A DNA stretch of 64,000 nt from an uncultured Verrucomicrobia subdivision 3 bacterium (GTDB lineage Bacteria; Verrucomicrobiota; Verrucomicrobiia; Limisphaerales; UBA8199), in NCBI GenBank assembly GCA_903913865.1, contig CAIWMU010000142.1, forward strand, positions 1-64,000, written 5' to 3'. Under the pieces are notes generated by a model. The model was not told where the DNA came from, ran no database searches, and was given only the letters and a program-made list of their open reading frames with translations. Of the stretch, positions 36,215 to 46,314 are shown one piece after another; position 1 is the stretch's first letter; every line of letters starts with the position of its first letter. Both the position numbers and the translations under genes were made by a program.

Positions 36215-37267
36215 TCAGGCTCCCTTCGGGGTCAGCTTCAGCTCGGTCTGTCCTTCGGGGGACTTTGAAATGGCAGGGTCGGAGTAACGCCGCACCAGTT
36301 CCTGGGCGGAACCAAGGACCCTGTCCGCCAGCAACTTTGGTTTCACGACTGTGGCATGTCGTCCCCAACTCAGGACCCACTGCTCAACCTCCTCGAGGTT
36401 GTCGAGATGGAAGCTCACCTGCATTTCGCCGCCGGGCAGCTCAGTTACTTTCTGGCTGCCATGCCAGCGGCGGTTGCGAAAGACGTCCGCAGCCCAGTTA
36501 TCCAGCAGGATGACCACCTCGTAATCTCCCTGTCCCTTGAAGATGCCAAAACTCCCCTTCAGGTGATCCTTGATGTTGAACTCGGATGGGCGGGTGAATT
36601 CACCTGAGAGAATCTTGGAATCCCTCATGCGGCCCAAAACGAAGCTTCGGATGGCCCTTCGCCCGAGATCATGGCCGATCACATACCATCGGCTGTTGAC
36701 ACAGACCAGTTGGTAAGGATGGATCTTCCTCAGATCGAAGGAACGGGCCGCCTGCTTGCGATACTTGAACTCAAGGGGGCGGTGATCCTGAACGGCCTTC
36801 AAAACGATGCGAAAATTCTCCTCATCCAGCACCTCCGGGCCGGCAAGCCGGATGTCCATTGCCTCGCCCAGATCGGCGAGATGTAGGGCGCCGTTCTCCC
36901 CCAGATGTTCCGAGAGCTTCTTGAATGCGGTCACAAGCGGCTGGTAGAATGGCGTCCCCTCGTAGTTGGAGATGGCCTTTTGCGCCACCAGAATCGCAAA
37001 CAACTCAGCCTCGCTCACGGCCACCCCTGGAAATTGGGCCACAGGTGAAGTGTAGCAGAAGCCCAGACTTTGGGGATCGTATTCGATGGGGAGTTGGAAC
37101 CGGTCCTTCATGAACTCGATGTCCCGAAGAATGGTCCGGCGGTTCACCTCCAGGTGCCTGCTCAGTTCGGTGCAGTTCGGGTGCTTGCCACCCTTGACCT
37201 GATCATGAATATACATCATCCGCTCATAGGGCGGTCTGGAGTGGAGTTTTTTGCTTAGTGCAGGCAT
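36215..37267 (-). CDS. WYL-domain transcriptional regulator
   Basis: 350 aa; N-terminal HTH (NCTELSRHLEVNRRTILRDIEFMKD), WYL region (IHPYQLVCVNSRWYVIGHDLGR). Confidence 0.93.
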   Translation of the reverse strand: MPALSKKLHSRPPYERMMYIHDQVKGGKHPNCTELSRHLEVNRRTILRDIEFMKDRFQLPIEYDPQSLGFCYTSPVAQFPGVAVSEAELFAILVAQKAISNYEGTPFYQPLVTAFKKLSEHLGENGALHLADLGEAMDIRLAGPEVLDEENFRIVLKAVQDHRPLEFKYRKQAARSFDLRKIHPYQLVCVNSRWYVIGHDLGRRAIRSFVLGRMRDSKILSGEFTRPSEFNIKDHLKGSFGIFKGQGDYEVVILLDNWAADVFRNRRWHGSQKVTELPGGEMQVSFHLDNLEEVEQWVLSWGRHATVVKPKLLADRVLGSAQELVRRYSDPAISKSPEGQTELKLTPKGA

Positions 37268-37701
37268 GAGTCAGCAGGTGATGGGGTTGTGTTGAGAGCG
37301 GGAAATTCCGATGAAGGCAGGCGGGGCAGGGAGGAAGCTCCCCATTCTAAGACATGGGCCATGGCGGACGAAATTCCCTTGGGTGCTTGGTGCGAACCAT
37401 CGCGGCACTTGATCCCGGTTGCAGAACTGGCTTCTGCGAAAGCTGTTTCTTGAATGATCCATCGTGGAAAGCCGACAGGCCAATGAGTTGTTGTCTGTAA
37501 GATACCAACCACTCCCATGTAACAGCAAGGGGTGTTTCAAGTTCCAAATACGGGGGGGGAATTTCCACACCGGCGCCTCGGCTTGAGAGTGGCCCGGGGC
37601 AGGGGCAGGGGGCGTTCTCATAAGTCCCGTCCCGGAGCTGTCTTCCCGTGGCGTTTTCGCACGTTTGTTGCCTTCAGCCTTGCCCATGCCACCCCCCGGA
37701 A

Positions 37702-37707
37702 TATAAT
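37702..37707 (+). promoter_or_regulatory. -10 box of serS (TATAAT), 6 nt before ATG
   Basis: TTGCCC (37680-37685)-N16-TATAAT-gcgccg-ATG(37714). Confidence 0.6.
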
Positions 37708-37713
37708 GCGCCG

Positions 37714-39021
37714 ATGCTCGACATTAAGCTAATTCGTGACCATCCCGATCAGGTGAAAGCGCGCCTGGCATCCAGGGGTGCTGGAGATGAGACGCACATT
37801 GACGAGGTCCTTCGTCTGGACGATATCCGGCGCAAGGCTCTTTCCGAGGTCGAGCAGTTGAAGTCCCAGCGAAACAAGGCATCCAAAGAGATTGGGATGC
37901 TGATGGCCCAAAAGAAGCTTGACGAAGCGGAGGCACGAAAGAAGGAAACCCGGGATCTCGGAGATAGAATTGCTGTGCTGGACAAGGAGGCTCAGGAGGC
38001 TGACGAGGCGAGGGATACTCTGATGTTGAGTCTCCCAAACCTGCCACATCCGTCAGTTCCCCTGGGAACGAGTGCCGCCGACAATCCTGAGGTGCGGGTT
38101 CACGGGGAAAAGCCCCACTTTGATTTCAAACCACTTTCGCACGTTCAGCTTTGCGAAAAGCTTCAACTCGTCGATTTTGCCCGTGGCGCGAAGCTCTCCG
38201 GCAGCGGATTCCTGCTTTACACAGGGTGGGGTGCCCGCCTGGAACGTGCCCTCATCCAGTTCATGCTCGACCTCCACACCCGCGAGCACGGCTACACGGA
38301 GGTTTCCCCTCCCTACATGGTTGGACCGAAGTGTCTTGTCGGGGTGGGGCAGTTTCCGAAATTTGCAGATCAATACTATGCGGTTCAGGAAGGGCTGGAT
38401 AGCTCCACGCTCGGGAAACTTTACCTGATCCCGACGGCGGAAACACCTGTCGCCAACATCCATCGCGAAGAGCTGCTTCCTGAGCGCCAGCTGCCGGTTC
38501 GTTATTGCGCCTACACGCCCTGCTTCAGGGGTGAGGCCGGTGCTGCCGGGCTCGGCACACGGGGCATGATCCGGATCCACCAGTTCGACAAGGTGGAGTT
38601 GATCCAGATCGTGAGGGCTGAGGACGGCTATGGTGAACATGAGAAGATGCTGTCCCACGCGGAGCGTGTGCTGCAGGCGATGGGGTTGCACTATCGAATC
38701 GTGCTGCTCTGCACCGGTGACATGGGATTCGCCAGTGCCAAGACATGGGATATCGAAGTCTGGTCGCCAGGGCAGGGGGAGTATCTTGAGGTTTCGAGTG
38801 TCTCCAACTGTGAGGATTTTCAAGCCCGCCGGATGAACCTCCGATATAAGACGGAGACCGGCGAAAACAAGTTTCCGCATGTGCTCAACGGCAGTGGAAC
38901 CGCTCTGGCCCGACTCTTTGTGGCTCTGGTGGAGAATCATCAGAACGCGGATGGATCCGTGAACATTCCAGTTCCTCTCAGGCCATATCTGGGAGTCGAC
39001 AGGATCGATCCCAGACCATAG
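37714..39021 (+). CDS. serS: Seryl-tRNA synthetase
   Basis: Canonical N terminus MLDIKLIRDHPDQVKARL at ATG 37714 (track start 37648 is upstream extension); class II motifs; TPCFRGEAGAAGLGTRGMIRIHQFDKVE. Confidence 0.98.
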   Translation: MLDIKLIRDHPDQVKARLASRGAGDETHIDEVLRLDDIRRKALSEVEQLKSQRNKASKEIGMLMAQKKLDEAEARKKETRDLGDRIAVLDKEAQEADEARDTLMLSLPNLPHPSVPLGTSAADNPEVRVHGEKPHFDFKPLSHVQLCEKLQLVDFARGAKLSGSGFLLYTGWGARLERALIQFMLDLHTREHGYTEVSPPYMVGPKCLVGVGQFPKFADQYYAVQEGLDSSTLGKLYLIPTAETPVANIHREELLPERQLPVRYCAYTPCFRGEAGAAGLGTRGMIRIHQFDKVELIQIVRAEDGYGEHEKMLSHAERVLQAMGLHYRIVLLCTGDMGFASAKTWDIEVWSPGQGEYLEVSSVSNCEDFQARRMNLRYKTETGENKFPHVLNGSGTALARLFVALVENHQNADGSVNIPVPLRPYLGVDRIDPRP

Positions 39022-39038
39022 AGAAAGCTCAGCACCCG

Positions 39039-40511
39039 ATGAGAGTCCTATTGGCCAGCAGTGAAGTTCATCCGTTTTCCAAAACGGGCGGTTTGGCCGA
39101 TATGGTGGGGGCACTCGGGAAGGCCCTAGGACGAAAAGGGCACCAGGTTGGATTGGTGACTCCCCTCTACGCTGGAATCCGCGAGCGCTTTCCCTTGAAG
39201 CTAAGGGACGACCTTCCGATTGATCTTCCCATCGGGCTTCGCCGTGTTTACGGAAGGATCTGGACGCTCAGCCCTTCGGAGAATCTCACCATCTATTTTG
39301 TGGACCAGCCGGCCTTCTTCGACAGGGCGGATATCTATCAGAGGGATGGAGTCGATTATGCTGATAACGCCGAGAGGTTCACCTTTCTCGCGAAGACCGT
39401 CGCGCATCTGGCAACCCATCTTGACTGGAAGCCTGAAGTCGTTCATTTGCATGACTGGCAGGTGGCGATGGCTCCATTATTTCTCAAGCAGGAGGCACCC
39501 TCCAGCGGATCGAAGGATCTTCCCCCGGTTGTTGTCACGGTCCACAATCTTGCGTATCAGGGACTGTTTCCCGCCCACCAGTTTGCACTCACAAATCTGC
39601 CGTGGGACGCCTTCAATCCCTCCGTGTCGGAGTTTTACGGGCAGGTCAACTTTTTGAAGAGTGGACTTGCGAGTTGCGAACTCATCACCACCGTTAGCCC
39701 CAGGTATTCCCGGGAAATCATGACCGAGGAGTATGGTTGCGGTTTGGATGGACTGCTGCGGCATCGTGCGGACTCCGTATCCGGAATCCTCAATGGAGTC
39801 GACTACGAGGAGTGGCGCACGGAGGGCAACCCGCACCTGAAGCATCCGTATTCATCCGCGGACATGGCAGGCAAAATGCGCGGGAAGCTTGAACTGCAGA
39901 CTGAGTTATTGCTTCCCCGGGATGAATCCATTCCGCTATTCGGCAACATCGGACGCATGGTCGAGCAAAAAGGGGTCGATATCATGCTCCCGGCGTTGGA
40001 GAGCCTGCTTGCTGAGAATTTGCAGGTCGTCATTCTAGGCTCCGGATCCCCGACGTTTCAGCGACGCTTCGTGGATTTGGCGGCGAAGTTCCCGACAAAG
40101 CTGAAGGTCGTCATTGGATACAACCCAGGATTGTCCCACCGGATCGAGGCCGGTTCGGACTTCTTCCTTATGCCATCCCGATTTGAGCCCTGCGGACTAA
40201 ACCAGCTTTACAGCCTCCGCTATGGGACAATTCCAATTGTCCGGCGAACGGGCGGTCTGTGCGACAGCGTCACAGACCTTCAGGAGGATTTTGCGAAAGC
40301 GAATGGGATCAAGTTCACTGACTATTCGAGCACAGCACTTGCACAGGCTGTGCGTAAAGCCTTGAGCATGTTTTTCGAGCCTTCGCTCCTGCAACACTAC
40401 AGATTCAACGCGATGAAGGCTGATTTTTCGTGGGATCGCACGAGTGATGCCTACGTTGAAAAGTATTCCCAGGCAATCAACAAACGCAGGGGCGCGGGAG
40501 TTTCCACATAA
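39039..40511 (+). CDS. glgA: Glycogen synthase (GT5)
   Basis: 490 aa; SSEVHPFSKTGGLADMVGALGKAL, ITTVSPRYSREIMTEEYGCGLDGLL, PSRFEPCGLNQLYSLRYGTIPIVRRTGGL. Confidence 0.97.
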   Translation: MRVLLASSEVHPFSKTGGLADMVGALGKALGRKGHQVGLVTPLYAGIRERFPLKLRDDLPIDLPIGLRRVYGRIWTLSPSENLTIYFVDQPAFFDRADIYQRDGVDYADNAERFTFLAKTVAHLATHLDWKPEVVHLHDWQVAMAPLFLKQEAPSSGSKDLPPVVVTVHNLAYQGLFPAHQFALTNLPWDAFNPSVSEFYGQVNFLKSGLASCELITTVSPRYSREIMTEEYGCGLDGLLRHRADSVSGILNGVDYEEWRTEGNPHLKHPYSSADMAGKMRGKLELQTELLLPRDESIPLFGNIGRMVEQKGVDIMLPALESLLAENLQVVILGSGSPTFQRRFVDLAAKFPTKLKVVIGYNPGLSHRIEAGSDFFLMPSRFEPCGLNQLYSLRYGTIPIVRRTGGLCDSVTDLQEDFAKANGIKFTDYSSTALAQAVRKALSMFFEPSLLQHYRFNAMKADFSWDRTSDAYVEKYSQAINKRRGAGVST

Positions 40512-40666
40512 CGGTTGGTTGGTGGAGAGGGCAATATCACAACAGCTGGTTGGGAGCCGGAATGAAGCGGGTCCTTTCAAATAGGTTTCTCAATTAAATA
40601 TAACATACATTGTGCGCCAAATGGGAGGCTGCTAAATGGGTCCGATTCCTGTTCCTGGACAGACTC

Positions 40667-41620
40667 CTACGTCAGCCACTCCCGCACGATCCTGCAGTCC
40701 CTCTTGATGTTCTTGAGCAATTCGGCTCTGTCACGTGTGCTTCCGCCATGCTCCCAATCGTATTCGATGTGCAAGGAAACGTTTTCGTCGCAATCCAGAC
40801 CCTTGAGAATTCTTAGGAATCCGGTTCCATGGATCTCACCCTCGCCCATGGGAACCCATTGGTTGGGTCGCTTTATGTCCTTTAGATAAACAACCCGCAC
40901 CCAGGGTTGGAGACGCTTGAAGTGTGGGAGCCAACCGTCACCATGAACTGCAACCGCGTGGCCTATATCAAAAGCGACCCCCAGATTTGCAGGCTTGAAC
41001 TCCTTAACGACCTCCCACAGTTGTTGCAGATCCCCGCCAAGGTAGTTCATCTTGCCAGTTGGCGAATGGTTCTGAAGAACTGCCGTCAGGCCAAGGTCTT
41101 GATTGAGTTGCGCCAGATCGCGAAAACGGGCCCGCACTTCGGCCAGTTGCTTTGCAAGGGGCATTTCGGGCGAAGGATTCTGGAATCCAAGCCGATAGTG
41201 CCGGACTCCCAATCTCCGGGCAGTCCGGAGGACTATTTCTGCCGAGGGGGAGTCAACGCCGATGATGCCGGTAACGATCAGCGGCATGTGGACTTTGCGG
41301 AGCGCCAGCGCCTTGGCATATCGTGGCAGGTCTTCCTCCACTCGCTCAGGGAGCACCTCCCCCCCTGCCCTCACTGGACAGTCGATTCCATCCAAACCGG
41401 CCTCAGCGGTCAGGTCCGATGACTGTTCATAGCTGAGTTTCAGCGTCTGGTAAACCTTGCTGAAGACGACAATTTTTCGATGTGGTATCGGTGACGGGGC
41501 CGCAAAGACTGACGGCGAAGTGAGGATTGTGGATGTGCCCAGCAGGGCGGACCGTTTGAGGAACTTGCGGCGGGACCAATGTGCAACGGGTTGGGTTGAA
41601 TCAATCACGGGTTGCCTCAA
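40667..41620 (-). CDS. Sugar phosphate isomerase/epimerase-type TIM barrel with Tat signal
   Basis: 317 aa; SRRKFLKRSALLG leader; NLGVAFDIGHAVAVHG, VVYLKDIKRPN; overlaps 3' end of upstream DUF2961 gene by 20 nt. Confidence 0.9.
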   Translation of the reverse strand: MRQPVIDSTQPVAHWSRRKFLKRSALLGTSTILTSPSVFAAPSPIPHRKIVVFSKVYQTLKLSYEQSSDLTAEAGLDGIDCPVRAGGEVLPERVEEDLPRYAKALALRKVHMPLIVTGIIGVDSPSAEIVLRTARRLGVRHYRLGFQNPSPEMPLAKQLAEVRARFRDLAQLNQDLGLTAVLQNHSPTGKMNYLGGDLQQLWEVVKEFKPANLGVAFDIGHAVAVHGDGWLPHFKRLQPWVRVVYLKDIKRPNQWVPMGEGEIHGTGFLRILKGLDCDENVSLHIEYDWEHGGSTRDRAELLKNIKRDCRIVREWLT

Positions 41621-43616
41621 GTTTGATGTAGTCTATGCCAAACATATATGCTTTTACGGCGGAAGGGTTGCTGCCGATGACTTTGGCGGACAGGACATGC
41701 TGTCCCTGCACCAACTCGTGCACACCGAGATCCACGATCTGGGATGGGACCACGTGTTGATTATAGAGGTCCACCGGTCCGACAGGTGCCTTCGAATCGA
41801 TTGCAAGTTCGAAAATTCCATAATCCCGTGCCTTGGTCAGGCGCGCGAGGATGCGGTATCGGCCTGCCTTTTCGACGGGGATGCCAAGCTCCAGATGGTC
41901 TCCAGGTTTTGCGCCAGTCCACCAGAGTTGTGTGTCGTTGCTCCATTGGTTTTCCCCAAACCCGGTTAGATCCTGTTCCTGGGGTTCGCCTGCGGTCTTG
42001 CCCAGGATTTTCAAGCGCTCTGCTTCGATCACCCCCGGCACCTTGTAGGTCTCGACAGGAGTCCAATAGCCTGCGCGTTGTGCCAGAGGTGTTGGTCCGA
42101 TGGGATCGGTGCCCTCTGCTGAGAGGTAGAAATAGGCCACCGCGGCATAGAGGGTGCCACGACTGTTGGGATAATATTTCTCGATATAACCATCGAAGGA
42201 GGTGTGGAATGGAACGTTGTCTGCGATATGCCAGCGGTTTACGGACACGTGCCCGCGGTTGTTTCCATCGTTGCGTGTCTGGTTGTGGAAAGCATTTTGG
42301 AAGAGTGCTGGGTCGCACCAGGCGTAACCAAAATAATCCTCCGACCCGGTGCCAATTGTCGATGGGAAGGGCTCTCCATCGACGTGGAACTTCTCATCCC
42401 CCTCCCCCCACCATCCGCCCCTGGGGTTCCAGATATGGAGAGCCACTCCGGCGAATCGGCCACTGCCTTTGGCTTTCATGATCGTCCAATCAATTGCCCT
42501 CTCCGGTTCGGCAGTTGGAAGCACATCCCGGTGCCACTTCGCGTGGAACCGGCCCAGTGACGAAGGATTTGCCTTTATCGGGGCAGTGAACACTTCATAT
42601 TCGAGGCTTGCATCTGGAGTGCCTTCGTTGAGAAAGGAAATTTCCGCACTTTTTGCGAAGGGCATGAACCAGTTGCAATACCACCATCCATCAGGATCCA
42701 TCCCCAGAGGAAGCGATCGATAGGGGTTGATCCCGGGAGCACTGCCGAAGAAGTCTCCAACCGGGGACCAGACTGCCGGTTCTGACTCCCCATCCCAGCG
42801 AATCTTGAGAACCAGAGCCCGCAGCGCATTCAAGGCATTCGTGGGATTGGTGATGGACGGTTTGACTCTGATGCAGGTGATGGCAGACGGACCTGTCAGG
42901 GACGCCTGTGACTGGGCATTTCCGGTGCCCAGCTTTCCACGGGCTGCAGCTGGCGCGCCGGGGGCGCGCGATGGACCGCACTCGGATAACCGACGGTTGA
43001 CCCGGGCCAGGGCAGCCAGGTCACTCTCTGCCAACTCCATTTTGAAGGTGGGCACGGTTGTTCCTTCTGGAAAAACCGAGTAAACAAATTGGTAATACAA
43101 TCCCCAGTCCCCGTCCGCGACGATCTTGCATGATTTCTGAAAAGGGATTGGTGTGTAGTTGTTGCACCCGCGAGCCACGGTGTGAACCATGGCTGACTGG
43201 ACAAACGGCTTTGTTCTGCCATCAAAATAGGATGTAAATGGGAGGTCCACTGCGGGCATCGGCTCCCCATCCAGATAAATGCGAACGTGCCCGCTTTTTG
43301 GAGCGGCAGACCATATCCTCCAGATGCACCCCGGCCCCTTCATTTCGGCCAGAACGGACTTCCCCCCCTCCTTTCGAATGATCCCTTCCCCGTCACCGTT
43401 GGCGTCCCACTCCAGATATTTGCCGGATGCAGGGTCGATGCGGGACTTGCGGTCGTAGCTGGACCACTGCATCCCCTGCTCCCCCTTTTGGGGCAGAATG
43501 GCGAGACTTTCCAAATTGGCCAGCCTATCGACCAAGTCCGGGTAGGTGAGGGATTCCGCAAATGCCGATTGAGCGATCCCAATCAGGAGAAGGCTCCCAA
43601 GAATGAAACGGTTCAT
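41601..43616 (-). CDS. DUF2961 domain-containing secreted protein
   Basis: 671 aa; GWWGEGDEKFHVDGEPFPSTIGTGSEDYFGYAWC and GPGCIWRIWSA are DUF2961 signatures. Confidence 0.93.
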   Translation of the reverse strand: MNRFILGSLLLIGIAQSAFAESLTYPDLVDRLANLESLAILPQKGEQGMQWSSYDRKSRIDPASGKYLEWDANGDGEGIIRKEGGKSVLAEMKGPGCIWRIWSAAPKSGHVRIYLDGEPMPAVDLPFTSYFDGRTKPFVQSAMVHTVARGCNNYTPIPFQKSCKIVADGDWGLYYQFVYSVFPEGTTVPTFKMELAESDLAALARVNRRLSECGPSRAPGAPAAARGKLGTGNAQSQASLTGPSAITCIRVKPSITNPTNALNALRALVLKIRWDGESEPAVWSPVGDFFGSAPGINPYRSLPLGMDPDGWWYCNWFMPFAKSAEISFLNEGTPDASLEYEVFTAPIKANPSSLGRFHAKWHRDVLPTAEPERAIDWTIMKAKGSGRFAGVALHIWNPRGGWWGEGDEKFHVDGEPFPSTIGTGSEDYFGYAWCDPALFQNAFHNQTRNDGNNRGHVSVNRWHIADNVPFHTSFDGYIEKYYPNSRGTLYAAVAYFYLSAEGTDPIGPTPLAQRAGYWTPVETYKVPGVIEAERLKILGKTAGEPQEQDLTGFGENQWSNDTQLWWTGAKPGDHLELGIPVEKAGRYRILARLTKARDYGIFELAIDSKAPVGPVDLYNQHVVPSQIVDLGVHELVQGQHVLSAKVIGSNPSAVKAYMFGIDYIKLEATRD

Positions 43617-43644
43617 AGGTTCTTTGGTTTAAGTCCGTTTGGGG

Positions 43645-44619
43645 TCAGGGGAGTTCGCGACCGCCCTGCTCCACTGTTTCCTTATCATACACTTTGGAGC
43701 CGAGGGTGATCTGTTTGGGGACCGTTTCGCCTTTGAGAATCTTGAGGGCAGTATCTATGGCCTCCGCCCCTCCAGTGGGGTATTGGAAGGTCGCGTCAAG
43801 GAATCCCTGCTTCACGTAGGCCACACCCTCGTGCGGGAGTGCGTCCACCCCCACGAAAATCATCTCTTTCTCCCGTCCCGCAGCCTTGGCCGCCAGGTAT
43901 GCGCCATGTGCTCCGGGGTCGTTGTGGGCGTAAACGCAGTCAATTCTCGGAAACCGGGAGAGGGCTGACTCCATCTCTTTTCGGGCTTCCGGTTCAAGCC
44001 ATTTCATGTCGGCCTCAAAAACGACCTTGATGTCAGTTCCAGCGATACCATCATGAAAGCCGTTGCTCCGATCATGACCTGGTGTGCTTGTCATGAGGCC
44101 CTTAAGTTCCACCACATTACCCTTCCCGCCCAGGCGCTTCGCGATCCATTCGCCAGCCGCCTTTCCTATCTTCTTGTTGTCCGCCCCGATGAAGCAGGTG
44201 AATTTGTCCCCCAGCAGGCTGCGGTCGAGCACAATCACTGGAATCTTCGCTTCCATGGCGCGTGCAACTGGTTCAGTGAGTGGTTGGGCTTCCTTCGGGC
44301 TTATGATGATCAGGTCGACCCCCGCACTAACGAACTCCTCAACGTGCGAACGTTGCTTCAATGTGTCGTTCTGGGCGTCTTTGAACACCATCTTTATTTC
44401 GGGATGCTTCTCGGCCGCCGCCTTGATCTGGGCGTTCATTTCCACCCTCCAAGGTTCGCCGAGATTGCACTGGCTCATGCCGATTGTGTAAGTGGTTCTG
44501 GCTGTCTGATGACTTTGTGCTGAACCATCGGACGGGGTTCCGGCCTTGTCACAGCCGCAGAAGGTTAGGCAGATCGAAGCGAGTGCGATGCCTGGAACAA
44601 GACGTAAGATATGGCGCAT
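43645..44619 (-). CDS. Sugar ABC transporter substrate-binding lipoprotein (ribose-binding-like)
   Basis: 324 aa; lipobox LTFCGC; TIGMSQCNLGEPWRVEMNAQIKAAAEKH; GVDLIIISPKEAQPLTEPVARAMEAKIPVIVLDR. Confidence 0.94.
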   Translation of the reverse strand: MRHILRLVPGIALASICLTFCGCDKAGTPSDGSAQSHQTARTTYTIGMSQCNLGEPWRVEMNAQIKAAAEKHPEIKMVFKDAQNDTLKQRSHVEEFVSAGVDLIIISPKEAQPLTEPVARAMEAKIPVIVLDRSLLGDKFTCFIGADNKKIGKAAGEWIAKRLGGKGNVVELKGLMTSTPGHDRSNGFHDGIAGTDIKVVFEADMKWLEPEARKEMESALSRFPRIDCVYAHNDPGAHGAYLAAKAAGREKEMIFVGVDALPHEGVAYVKQGFLDATFQYPTGGAEAIDTALKILKGETVPKQITLGSKVYDKETVEQGGRELP

Positions 44620-44716
44620 GTCCGCATATATAGTTTCAGCGGAAGGTTTTGAAAAGCGTTTTCTGAATTATTGCCGGTCTCGTGAACGGCCCTTTCCTGT
44701 CAGCTATTTCCAACGC

Positions 44717-44745
44717 TTGACCTGATGATGCGCCCCCGCTTTAAT
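44717..44745 (+). promoter_or_regulatory. Sigma70-type promoter upstream of Gfo/Idh/MocA gene
   Basis: TTGACC (44717-44722)-N17-TTTAAT (44740-44745). Confidence 0.55.
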
Positions 44746-44762
44746 TGGCAGGTCTTAAATCT

Positions 44763-46088
44763 ATGAAAACAAACCATCCCCTATCTCGACGACACTTTCT
44801 TGCCACCGCGCTTGCTGCAGGCGCCGCACCATTCATTCTGCCTTCCGGAGTTTGGGCTGCGCAGACCCCTAAAAACTCCATCATCAACCTTGGTTTCGTG
44901 GGGATGGGCACTCAGAACCGGGGACTGATGCGGGGCTTTATTGGACGTCAGGAGGTTCGTGTTCTGGCTGTTTGTGATGTGGATCGGACCCGGCGTGAGG
45001 ACGCAAAGAACACCGTGGACACCTTCTACAAGGAGCATAAGGATTTTTCCGCCCCGGCCCCCTGTGTTGCGTATTCAGACTTCCGTGAGCTGATCGCTCG
45101 AAAGGATCTGGATGGCGTGGTGGTTGCCACCCCTGACCACTGGCACTCAATCATTGCGATTGCCGCCCTCAAGGCAGGGAAAGATGTCTATTGTGAAAAG
45201 CCAATGGCGCACAGCATTGCCGAGGCTCGAGCGATGGTTAAGGCGGTGCGCAAGAATAAGCGGGTCCTGCAGGTCGGGAGTATGCAGAGGTCGTCCAGGG
45301 AGTTCCGGGCGTCGGCCGAACTCATCAGAAACGGATGCCTCGGCAAGCTCACAAAGGTTGAGGTCGCCGTTGGCGGACCCGCCGTCCCGTGCAACCTGCC
45401 GGAGGAACCTCTCGAGCCGGGTTGTGATTGGAACATGTGGCTGGGCCCCGCCCCGCTCCGACCTTACACTTCAACCCTCAGTCCGCGGGGTGTCCACAAG
45501 CATTTCCCCGATTGGCGAAACTACCGGGAATATGGTGGCGGCGGCGTGACTGATTGGGGCGCACACCATTTTGATATTCCGCAGTGGGGAATGGGTTACG
45601 ATGCCAGCGGTCCAATTGAGATTACGCCTCCGGGAACGCCGGGCGCCCAGAGTGGTGTCGTGCTTCTCTATCCAAACGGTGTGGAGGTTCACCATACCGG
45701 CGGTAACGGCATCACTTTCTTCGGGGAGAACGGAAAGCTGTTCGTCAACCGCGGACAGTTCAAACTCTGGATCGATGGAAAGCAGAAGGCCGAGGACATC
45801 AGCTATTGTGAGCCCATCCTGAAGGAGATGCTCCCTGCCAACGCCGTCCGCCTCTATGACAGCCCCCATCATTTGGCCGATTGGCTCGGCTGCATGCGTT
45901 CCCGCAAACTTCCGATTTGTGACGTGGAAGTGGGAGCGCGCACTGTGAGTGTTTGCGAGTTGGTCAACCTCGCTTATTACCACGGTAAAAAGCTCAAGTG
46001 GGATCCATCCAAGGAAGCATTCGTCGGGGGCACTGGCGATCCCGCCTGGCTGCATCCCATTGTTCGGGCCCCTTGGAAGGCTGTCTGA
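44763..46088 (+). CDS. Gfo/Idh/MocA family oxidoreductase with Tat signal
   Basis: SRRHFLATALAAGAAPF leader; NLGFVGMGTQNRGLMRGF; CEKPMAHSIAEARAMV; track start TTG 44745 lies in the -10 box, so ATG 44763 preferred. Confidence 0.95.
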   Translation: MKTNHPLSRRHFLATALAAGAAPFILPSGVWAAQTPKNSIINLGFVGMGTQNRGLMRGFIGRQEVRVLAVCDVDRTRREDAKNTVDTFYKEHKDFSAPAPCVAYSDFRELIARKDLDGVVVATPDHWHSIIAIAALKAGKDVYCEKPMAHSIAEARAMVKAVRKNKRVLQVGSMQRSSREFRASAELIRNGCLGKLTKVEVAVGGPAVPCNLPEEPLEPGCDWNMWLGPAPLRPYTSTLSPRGVHKHFPDWRNYREYGGGGVTDWGAHHFDIPQWGMGYDASGPIEITPPGTPGAQSGVVLLYPNGVEVHHTGGNGITFFGENGKLFVNRGQFKLWIDGKQKAEDISYCEPILKEMLPANAVRLYDSPHHLADWLGCMRSRKLPICDVEVGARTVSVCELVNLAYYHGKKLKWDPSKEAFVGGTGDPAWLHPIVRAPWKAV

Positions 46089-46099
46089 CGTCCCCCCCG

Positions 46100-46125
46100 G
46101 CGGGCATCTCATAGGACTTGCCCGC
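46100..46125 (+). terminator. Hairpin after oxidoreductase gene
   Basis: GCGGGCA-tctcataggact-TGCCCGC, 7-bp perfect stem, no T-tract. Confidence 0.4.
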
Positions 46126-46314
46126 TGATTTCCGGAAACTCCGTTACGGCGGTTCTCGACTGGCCGCCGGGGTCGGTTCAGGGTCAATTTGCTATTCTGC
46201 GAATTGGCCGATACCTGCCACGAGCCTTTCTGGTGCATCAGCTTGCTTCCAAGGTGCGATTAGAACTTGGCTTTCGGTGAAATTTGCGTATAAATTTCCG
46301 CGCTAATTTATTTT

